IMG/VR virus record: IMGVR_UViG_3300038424_000709
Location: 1 to 64,000 of that record
DNA: 64,000 nt
Reading direction: 5' to 3' (one strand)
Source: a virus
Within the stretch, counting starts at the first letter, position 1, and every line of letters begins with the position of its first letter. The position numbers and the translations under genes are program-made. Positions 58,301 to 64,000 of the stretch are shown here, piece by piece. The notes under the pieces are model-generated. The model searched no databases and was not told the origin of the DNA. It worked only from the letters and a program-made list of their open reading frames with translations.

Positions 58301-58934
58301 TTGCTTCTGGAGGAAGGACGGGCAGCAGAAGGCGAGGCAGTCCGACCCCAAGGCGGTGAGGGCCGCCCTGCTGGTTGCCCTGCAACTGGACGAGTTCTGG
58401 AGGCTGGACGGGGTCCCGGACGACGAGGGAGACGGGATGGAAACCCTCGAACAGTACGAGGCGAGGAACGGGCTTGGCCTCGCCGACCGCAACCCCGCCG
58501 CCCTGTCGTTCGGGCCCCTCGGCTCCCTCCCCCTGGACGCCGAGGTACAGCGCCCCGTCCCCGAAATGCTCGGGGCCTTCTTCATCCCCCCTCCCCCGGG
58601 AATGTCCGAATCCTCGGCCTGCGATGCCGGACATGCCCTCGAAACGCCCCAAATGGCGCTTCCCCTCGTCCCGAGCGTCCCTACCATCCCCGAGCCCGCC
58701 GCGGACGCAGCAGGCAGCCCTTCCGCAGCGCCGGAGCCCATCCCAATAAGCCCGCCACCGGGAACCAAGGTATTCGAGCTCGGGGACTTGAGGGGGGGAA
58801 GGGACCGGCAGCTAAGCATAATCATCGGAAAGGGCCCCAACCCCATGTGGGTCAGGCTCCTGAACGGGGAGGAGTTCTGCATCCACGCCATGCTGGACCA
58901 CATACCGGACAAGTTCCTCAAGAAGAAGGAATGA
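55356..58934 (+). CDS. polA: family A DNA polymerase with 3'-5' exonuclease
   Basis: 1192 residues. The exonuclease domain has VAVDTETLGLD (about 90-99) and LVFYNGKFDREV. The polymerase has motif A FFTIDYGNIEMRAAA (about 610), motif B AKIINFALLYGGTEY (about 670) and motif C MLHVSVHDEID (about 857). No 5'-nuclease domain is present. The N-terminal 85 and roughly the last 200 residues are extra. The tail is Pro/Ala-rich and ends in a small domain VFELGDLRGGRDRQLSIIIG. It is the likely replicative polymerase. Confidence 0.9.
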   Translation: MKASLENVTSKDLKKAKKKVTKPRDIRSVFRERLASLAAEGGVSKVRKPWMSTKAFCILDTPEALQSWADDVIANAPRFEFYGHTSPVVAVDTETLGLDTRLFVRLRRLPDGSYKQFYEVKTDVAGICLSADGIKGVYIPLNHEFQDIGLGIAAKVLDRAACDGILQRLFDQCHLVFYNGKFDREVMRLTLGIVFRPYPFFEDVQVLAYINDPKADLEDKSFYTGDAGGLKAVSKNILGIEQIELEDIARVRAETCPLTGTAFCQCSAEQKKERKHGLKFHYVPFSWVPVDLALWYAASDAICTWMLWEKMHALARTRRTVHRIDHELVDTIAWIERQRFIIDTERHARTVRGHQKKIAGLEKRLYDLGIAAGYPEPHTDEGEVFEKDRFNPGSNKQLQKLFFEVKGWKPTRRTPTGQASCDAEAIGDLQKLYPDDEFLSVLSQFNDYKALHPADLRFDPADGTARIYLKQNVVAGGRLSSAGGEFEKDGGFGLNSQAVKKVEPHLMWKVRGNVLKPDEIPEDQIEEHAEEDLHPSCFREVGEDGGTMRKKAPGIVHNHIGQYMGYAICLVPGCKTCAEKFGVLIEDAKMDANEVVNLRALFCSPPGWTFFTIDYGNIEMRAAANCSGEPEFIKEFLEGKGDFHSLTASKVFPEFNDPRTPKEVRKKLRDLAKIINFALLYGGTEYAIYENMRKQDPNITKERAKEMVENYWKGVPVFFAFCQQKQAMARDQLLCTTVTGRVINFQSAMDALHLHVPNEEERKNYWKYRDLMRKAEELKVAGDSAWSEYFNLASSMWKNLDTGVRNCMDYNKFMGKIQRVSVNAPLQGLAGDFMRMSLNKIHTWVESDPPVQSVIMLHVSVHDEIDFSVKDEYVPFVVPRVTRIMKLRKLHERLKWPVPIECDAEYGISWDVEHHVTGDDDHVPVAWTKIKAIANYLPDGWEAGTVRNLIKAIASGDERRVARADAFLKENLHKRAYAAAWHCFWRKDGQQKARQSDPKAVRAALLVALQLDEFWRLDGVPDDEGDGMETLEQYEARNGLGLADRNPAALSFGPLGSLPLDAEVQRPVPEMLGAFFIPPPPGMSESSACDAGHALETPQMALPLVPSVPTIPEPAADAAGSPSAAPEPIPISPPPGTKVFELGDLRGGRDRQLSIIIGKGPNPMWVRLLNGEEFCIHAMLDHIPDKFLKKKE

Positions 58935-58981
58935 TTGATTTTGCCAATCCTGTATTAGGGGCCAAAGGAGGAAGCACGGCG

Positions 58982-59131
58982 ATGCAGGGGCGCGATGGCA
59001 AGCAAGCATTTGCCCTGACCTTTGCGACGGGGGTGGTGATCGTCGTCGTGTCCGCCTCCATTGCCATGGGCCATGCCCTCGCCTTTTTCGTCAGGCTCTG
59101 GCTGGAGGGAACCCTGCGGGTGCATCCCTGA
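58982..59131 (+). CDS. small membrane protein
   Basis: 49 residues from ATG 58982 (AAAGGAGG about 10 nt upstream); ATG 58931, which overlaps the polymerase stop, would give 66. One long helix (ALTFATGVVIVVVSASIAMG). A TGTATTAG box sits at 58950. Function unknown. Confidence 0.5.
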   Translation: MQGRDGKQAFALTFATGVVIVVVSASIAMGHALAFFVRLWLEGTLRVHP

Positions 59132-59140
59132 GGAGGAAGC

Positions 59141-59371
59141 ATGGAACTTTCGCGGCTTGCGTTCAAGGCTGCCGTCTACTTGGCAAACCGGATGAGCAAG
59201 GAGGAAATGCCGTGCGCCCATTGCCAGGGACAGGGCGTCGTGATGCCGGAGTGCATCTACGACCGGCATGCGCCCGACTGCCCGTTCTGCTTCGGGACGG
59301 GAGTCGATCCCAGCACCTACAGGCATCTCAATGGACAAAGCGAAGGAAAAGGGCAATCGCCCGAGGTTTAG
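59141..59371 (+). CDS. small zinc-binding protein
   Basis: 76 residues with CAHCQGQGVVMPEC and CPFCFGTG, a DnaJ zinc-domain style CxxCxGxG pair. It begins 9 nt after its neighbour with GAGGAAG. The end overlaps the next gene by 41 nt. Confidence 0.6.
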   Translation: MELSRLAFKAAVYLANRMSKEEMPCAHCQGQGVVMPECIYDRHAPDCPFCFGTGVDPSTYRHLNGQSEGKGQSPEV

Positions 59372-59912
59372 GACCAGGAAGCAGCTCGGGCTCAAGTCGG
59401 GCGAGCTCCCTTTTAAGTTTCGGGTGGACATAAACCCGGACGACGACGGGGAGACGGAGGTGTCCAGGAAGAGGGCCCTCCTGCGCCTCAACTCGCAGAG
59501 GGTATACACGCAGATGGGGTGCTCCGTCCAGGCCCTGGGAAGCATGCGGACCGTGATGAGATGGCTTTCCAGGCTGATGGAGAATATGGACGAGGAGGAC
59601 CAGAAGGCCGCCCTTCCCGCCGTGTCGGCGGCCAGCGCCTCCCTGTCCAGGATAAACGCCCTGAGCCGGGAGAAGGTGGAGCGGGCGGTCCGCATGGAGG
59701 AGGAGGTCGAGCGGGCCAGGAAGGACGCCCGCGTCGCCCGCGTCCGTCTGGCAAAGGTGGCCCTGGAGAAAGCCAGGAAAGCAAAGGAGTTCGGGATACT
59801 GAGGCTGGGAGGGGAATCCTCTCCGGCCTCCCTTCCGGCCTTCGGGGACATCTTTAACTGGATTGGGCCCCAGGCCGGGGAAGGCGGCCCGGGCTCCGCG
59901 CCCAAGGAGTAA
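59331..59912 (+). CDS. hypothetical helical protein before the portal gene
   Basis: 193 residues, basic start, then a long charged coiled coil (REKVERAVRMEEEVERARKD). Located where a small terminase subunit or head accessory might be, but no DNA-binding motif is clear, and no large terminase is in the window. Confidence 0.5.
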   Translation: MDKAKEKGNRPRFRTRKQLGLKSGELPFKFRVDINPDDDGETEVSRKRALLRLNSQRVYTQMGCSVQALGSMRTVMRWLSRLMENMDEEDQKAALPAVSAASASLSRINALSREKVERAVRMEEEVERARKDARVARVRLAKVALEKARKAKEFGILRLGGESSPASLPAFGDIFNWIGPQAGEGGPGSAPKE

Positions 59913-59945
59913 ATCCCTGGCTATTCGGTGCTTTATTGAGGAACC

Positions 59946-62432
59946 ATGGCTGAGAAAAAGACTCCGAAGAACAGGCTGGGAAAGAGGGAGAGGGGCGCAA
60001 ACCTCCGCATCGGCACCACTGAGGTGAAAAGGAAGATCGCCACCGGCAAGGGCGGAAGGCAGTTCGCCTCCGCCGGGCCCCGCACCTCCATGACGTCCTC
60101 CGGGGAGATCGCCGACATCCAGATTTCCAGAATCCGCCAGGCGGCGGTCCAGGGCCTCCCGCTCGGGGCCTCCGGGTGGGGGATGTACGAGCTGGCAAGG
60201 TTCGACAAGACCGCCGCCTTGTTCTCCGACGGCACGCTCGGGAACGCGGACATAGCCGACTCCAACAACATCGGCTACTACAGCTACGAGTTCCCGGTGG
60301 ACGCCCTTGAGCTTCCCGCCTCCAGGGCCGAGGAGCTGAGGTTCTACCGCCTTGCCTACGACCGCGACCCCATAGTCGGGCGCGCCATCGACATGCACAC
60401 CGAGCTTCCCCTGTCCAAGTGGACGCTGGAGAAGCCGAAGTGCTCAAGCGACGACTTCGCCGACTACGTGTACGACTACTTCCAGGGGATGGTGAGCAGG
60501 ACCAAGTTCTTCCAGGTCCTCATCCAGGCCGTCCGCGAGCACTGGAACATCGGGGAGTCCTTCATATTCATCGAGGAGTCCGACGAGGTCGAGCCGTGCG
60601 ACATGGCCAAGGCGGTAATCAAGAAGGACGAGGAGAGGGGAAAGAAAACGAATGCCCAGGGGACCGAGCCCGGCATGGACGCCGAGAACCCCCCGCTGGG
60701 AGGCACGGCGGACCGCATCCTCGACTTCCTGCAGCCCGAGAAAAGGTCCTCCTGGCTGAGGAAGCGCTCCTCGGACATCGAGGAGATCGAGAAGGCGGGG
60801 CTGGGCTTTTCTCCCGGGGAGAGCATCGACGCCGTCAAGAAGGAAATAGGCAGGAAGAAGGCCAGCCTTTCCAGGGGGATCAAGAAGCTTGCCAAGGTGA
60901 TCTCCAGGGACGGCGCGGACGACGAGCATCCCATCTCCGTCACGGCGGCCCCCGCCGACCCGCCGGCCGGCGCGGATGCGCCTCCTCCTCCCCCGGGAGG
61001 GGAGGGAGCGCCGCTCGGGGACGCGGGGCTGGCGGGAGTCGAGGGGATGGGAGGGCCCGACGACGCGGCGGTCCCCCCGATGGACGATCTTGGCGGAGCG
61101 CCCCCCGTGATGGGGGGAGGAGGCGGGGGCTTCCCCGCCGGGCCCCCCACCCCCGGGGACGCCGCAGGGCCGGTCCAGGACGCCATATCGCAGGGCTCCA
61201 GCATAGCCAAGCAGCAGGAGCTGATGGAATTGAAGCGCGTCATCAAGCTGCTGGAGAAAAAGAAGAAGGTACTTGAGGAACTGAAGGAAATACGGGAGAA
61301 AAGGCGGGAGGAGGAGGAGCTGTTCTCCCACGTGGCGAACAAGGACTACGAGGGGTTCGACAAGATCCAGGTCCTGCCCCCGGAGCAGATCGAGCTGGCG
61401 GCCGAGGGCGGGCTGACCGATGGGGCCACCATCTACTACAAGCCCCTGGAAAAGCAGAAGACCGCCTACCTCGAAGATCCCGAGATAGACCCCAAGGTCA
61501 AGGCGATGCTCGAAGAGAAGGGGAAGGTGGCGCTCAACAAGGACCCGTTCAAGGGGTCGTACGTCATCCACTTCCCGAGGAAGAAGTCCGACTACGAGCT
61601 GCACGGGCGCTCCATACTCCAGCGCTGCATCCGCACGGTCATCTACCGCGAGAAGCTGCGCCAGGTGCAGAGCACGCTGGCCAGCCGCAACATGACCCCC
61701 AAGACGCTGATCGTGGCCCCCGAGATACCGACCAGCGAGGTGCTGGCCCTGCGGGCCCACGTCGACGAGGCGAAGGCCGACCCGGACTACAGCGTCGTGG
61801 TCAACTACGAGTGCAGGTGGGACGAGATCGGCAGCGACGGGCGGCTCCTGTCCCTGGACGGGGAATGGCAGCACACCAACTCCGACCTTTCCATCGGCCT
61901 CGGGTTCTCGCCCGAGATACTCATCGGCGAGGGGCTGTACAGCGGCAACAAGGTCCAGCTCCAGCTCATCGAGACGTCCTACCTCCAGTTCCGGGACGTG
62001 CTCGCGGACATCGTCGAGCAGGGCATATTCCTCCCGATTGCGATGAAGAAGGGCTTCTACGAGATGGACAAGTGGGGGAAGGCCCGCTGGATATACCCCA
62101 AGGTGTCGTTCTCCCGCCTGGCCCTTAGGGATTCCGGGGACGTCTACGACATGCTGTACAACCTGTACAGCAAGGGGAGCATCCCGGTCAGCATCGTGCT
62201 GGAGTTCCTGGAGATCGACCCTGAGGACTGCAAACGCAGGCTGGAGGAGGACCTCTACGGGGTCAACGACAGCAAGTTCAACGAGCTGCTTTCCGCCATC
62301 TACAACAGCCTCGGGGAGGCCATCCTGACGAAGTCCGACATCCTCAAGAGGGTCATCAAGGGGATGCAGCTCGACGAGACCGAGCAGGAGCCCGAGCAAG
62401 GCCCGGAAGGTTCCGGGCAGGGAATGGCATGA
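59946..62432 (+). CDS. portal protein
   Basis: 828 residues. Typical portal features: an N-terminal RLAYDRDPIVGRAIDMHTEL entry region, a central clip/stem with long helices, FDKIQVLPPEQIEL, YVIHFPRKKSDYELHGRSIL, and a QLQLIETSYLQFRDVLADIV segment near the end. A Pro/Gly-rich insert lies near 335-415. The portal forms the twelve-fold vertex ring for DNA passage. An ATTCGGTGCTTTATTGAGG stretch precedes the ATG. Confidence 0.8.
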   Translation: MAEKKTPKNRLGKRERGANLRIGTTEVKRKIATGKGGRQFASAGPRTSMTSSGEIADIQISRIRQAAVQGLPLGASGWGMYELARFDKTAALFSDGTLGNADIADSNNIGYYSYEFPVDALELPASRAEELRFYRLAYDRDPIVGRAIDMHTELPLSKWTLEKPKCSSDDFADYVYDYFQGMVSRTKFFQVLIQAVREHWNIGESFIFIEESDEVEPCDMAKAVIKKDEERGKKTNAQGTEPGMDAENPPLGGTADRILDFLQPEKRSSWLRKRSSDIEEIEKAGLGFSPGESIDAVKKEIGRKKASLSRGIKKLAKVISRDGADDEHPISVTAAPADPPAGADAPPPPPGGEGAPLGDAGLAGVEGMGGPDDAAVPPMDDLGGAPPVMGGGGGGFPAGPPTPGDAAGPVQDAISQGSSIAKQQELMELKRVIKLLEKKKKVLEELKEIREKRREEEELFSHVANKDYEGFDKIQVLPPEQIELAAEGGLTDGATIYYKPLEKQKTAYLEDPEIDPKVKAMLEEKGKVALNKDPFKGSYVIHFPRKKSDYELHGRSILQRCIRTVIYREKLRQVQSTLASRNMTPKTLIVAPEIPTSEVLALRAHVDEAKADPDYSVVVNYECRWDEIGSDGRLLSLDGEWQHTNSDLSIGLGFSPEILIGEGLYSGNKVQLQLIETSYLQFRDVLADIVEQGIFLPIAMKKGFYEMDKWGKARWIYPKVSFSRLALRDSGDVYDMLYNLYSKGSIPVSIVLEFLEIDPEDCKRRLEEDLYGVNDSKFNELLSAIYNSLGEAILTKSDILKRVIKGMQLDETEQEPEQGPEGSGQGMA

Positions 62433-62495
62433 GGCTCGCTGGGAAGACGGACCAATGCCAGGGCGCTTACGGCGGGTGCATAGCTTGGATTGCCG

Positions 62496-64000
62496 ATGCT
62501 TACTCCTCTTGATTCCGTCACTTGGTCTTCCGATCTCTACGAGGGCAACGCGGCCTTCGTGGAGGTCCCGGGCTCCGGGAGCCCCCCGTCTCCCGGCACC
62601 CTGTACGTAGTCAGCCAAGTACGCCCGTCCGACAACTCCTTCGTCATCCTGATGTCCAACCCCGTCCCCCCCGACCCGGGGCCCGGCTGGTCCTTTACCC
62701 AGGTCGCGCAGTACACGTTCCCGTCCCTCAACGAGTCGTTCGATCCCGTGGTCGCCTATGACGGAAGCCGCTACATTCACATCATAGGCACGCAGGACAA
62801 CCGCACCGGGCTTACGGGAAGCGACCTTTCGTCGTCCCAGGAAGCCATCCCGGTGGACCTCGTGAAGTTCACGTTCGACACCCATGCTCCGTCTGCTTCC
62901 CCTCCTTACGACGGCCTGGTCGGGCCGGTGGTCCTTGCCACCGCTTCGTACGTCCGGGAGGGGTACGACGTATGCCCGCTGTCCACGGGAGGCTCGTTCG
63001 TCGTCGTCGCCGTCACCAATCCCTCGACGGTGGACATGATCGACACCGTGGCGCAGGTCACGGGAGTCTCGATATCCGGCAACGTCCTTACCGTAACGGC
63101 GGACAACGACTTCCAGCCCAGCATGGTCGTCCAGTTCTCGGGCATCCAAATAGCCCAGTTCCTCAACGGGCAGTCCGTCACGGTGGCATCCTCGGACGGC
63201 TGGCACTTCACCGCCCCCTATGCGTACCCGGGCACGTACTCCCAGTCCGCCAGCCCCCCGGCCTTCGAGTCGGGGTACGCCACATGGCTTCCGGGGCATT
63301 CCCTGCTCGGGTTCGAGCTCAGCAGCCTGGATACCATAATGACGCCCCCGTTCCTGCTGGCCAGCTCCCCGTTCCGCAGCGGGCCGGTGTTCGGCTCCGC
63401 CTCCGCATGCTCCCCCGATGGTTCCACGGTCGAGGTCTACTACGAGAGCCATCCCAAGGACGTGTCGTTCCAGGACCAGACCTTCACCGTCAGCCAGCTA
63501 ACCCTTTCCGGCATCCTCTCTCCGCCCTACTTTTCGTGGGGCCCGGCCACGGTGCTCACGACCTTCACGGCGCGCTACACGGACAATCGCCTGACGGTCG
63601 TCCCCAGCGGCACGACCCGCACGGCGTCGACGGTCTTCTACACGCAGGACCCCCAGCGGAACAGCGTCGTCGGCAACGTCCTCATGGGACATTTCGACGG
63701 CTCCATTTCGCCCCCCGTCCCCTGGTCGTGGAAGGTCGGGTCGGGCTCGGCCCTCGGGGGGTCGATCCTCCAGGCCGTGCTCTCTCTGTCCCTCACGCAG
63801 GGGGCCAGCATGTCCTACCTGCTTTCCCCGGCATATGCCATGCGGGGAGCATGGTCCTACGGGGTCCCGACGATCAGGCCGGAATGGCAGAGCAGCTATG
63901 ATGTCAACGACAATGTTTCCTATGTCATCAGCAACTACGTCTGCATAGTGCCCGTCCGCAACAGGGGATGGTGGGCGCTGCAGGCCGCCTATTCCAAGGA
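62496..64000 (+). CDS. beta-rich virion structural protein, truncated by window edge
   Basis: 501 codons open to the right edge, so the true length is unknown. Ser/Thr/Pro/Tyr-rich and beta-like, with an Ig-like or fibre-type module (VSISGNVLTVTADNDFQPSM, then FSGIQIAQFLNGQSVTVAS). Trp/Tyr motifs suggest a surface or fibre protein. It follows the portal by 63 nt with only a weak ribosome site. Confidence 0.6.
   Translation, partial: MLTPLDSVTWSSDLYEGNAAFVEVPGSGSPPSPGTLYVVSQVRPSDNSFVILMSNPVPPDPGPGWSFTQVAQYTFPSLNESFDPVVAYDGSRYIHIIGTQDNRTGLTGSDLSSSQEAIPVDLVKFTFDTHAPSASPPYDGLVGPVVLATASYVREGYDVCPLSTGGSFVVVAVTNPSTVDMIDTVAQVTGVSISGNVLTVTADNDFQPSMVVQFSGIQIAQFLNGQSVTVASSDGWHFTAPYAYPGTYSQSASPPAFESGYATWLPGHSLLGFELSSLDTIMTPPFLLASSPFRSGPVFGSASACSPDGSTVEVYYESHPKDVSFQDQTFTVSQLTLSGILSPPYFSWGPATVLTTFTARYTDNRLTVVPSGTTRTASTVFYTQDPQRNSVVGNVLMGHFDGSISPPVPWSWKVGSGSALGGSILQAVLSLSLTQGASMSYLLSPAYAMRGAWSYGVPTIRPEWQSSYDVNDNVSYVISNYVCIVPVRNRGWWALQAAYSK

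Noticed and set aside
59331-59912. Small terminase subunit
   Set aside because: Only position before the portal suggests this. The sequence is a plain coiled coil without a helix-turn-helix.
60444-63452. 1002-codon minus-strand open frame opposite the portal
   Set aside because: It spans two plus-strand genes and the gap between them, and has shadow composition.

Overview
The window is a GC-rich piece of a large tailed-phage genome, most likely a jumbo myovirus-type phage. Genes are packed with short overlaps and hardly any spacer. It encodes tail and baseplate proteins (spike, hub, tail lysozyme, tape measure), a portal and a phage replication and recombination set, and no ordinary bacterial housekeeping proteins. 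The host is unknown. A PEP-CTERM protein points to a Gram-negative host with an exosortase sorting system. Three mobile DNA-endonuclease types are present: GIY-YIG, HNH and a LAGLIDADG intein. No major capsid protein or large terminase is visible, so the genome extends beyond both ends.

Layout. (1) 0-19.66 kb, mainly minus strand: the tail module. In transcription order it holds three genes possibly involved in tail assembly, the tape measure, a tail lytic transglycosylase, two related baseplate proteins, a hub-like protein, a gpV/gp5-like spike, a large fibre-like protein and a 3D-domain wall protein. Two free-standing homing endonucleases sit between these genes. A two-gene plus-strand membrane cassette with its own duplicated promoters is inserted next to the tape measure. 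(2) 19.76-29.6 kb, plus strand: DnaB-type helicase, a DUF1376-like protein, an intein-containing B12-dependent ribonucleotide reductase, a Spo11/TopoVI-A-like Toprim protein, small unknown genes and a secreted PEP-CTERM protein. (3) 29.6-33.25 kb: an RNA island with 13 tRNAs, a complete one-piece tmRNA with its own tag, and a complete bacterial-type RNase P RNA. (4) 33.3-48.8 kb: metallophosphoesterase, a 1180-residue fused glycosyltransferase/methyltransferase, a fibre protein with CBM-like repeats, a DinG/XPD helicase, many small genes (ASCH, SWIM, C2H2, J-domain) and an N6-adenine methyltransferase. (5) 48.8-58.9 kb: replication and recombination genes, namely HU, an SSB-like protein, RuvC-like resolvase, RecA/UvsX-like recombinase, a half Rad50-like ATPase, a CHC2 zinc-finger primase fragment and family A DNA polymerase. 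(6) 59-64 kb: start of the head module, with the portal protein and a beta-rich structural protein that runs off the right edge.

The most interesting system is the RNA island. The phage carries RNase P RNA beside the substrates that enzyme matures (tRNAs and tmRNA). Eleven of the 13 tRNAs read GNN codons (Val, Ala, Asp, Glu, Gly), covering nearly every anticodon of that quarter of the code. Several depart from near-universal tRNA positions (C33, C55). A recurring short promoter-like motif, roughly TTTTCGG followed by TATTAT or TATTGT, precedes many genes and also the tmRNA, tying the regions into one regulatory scheme.
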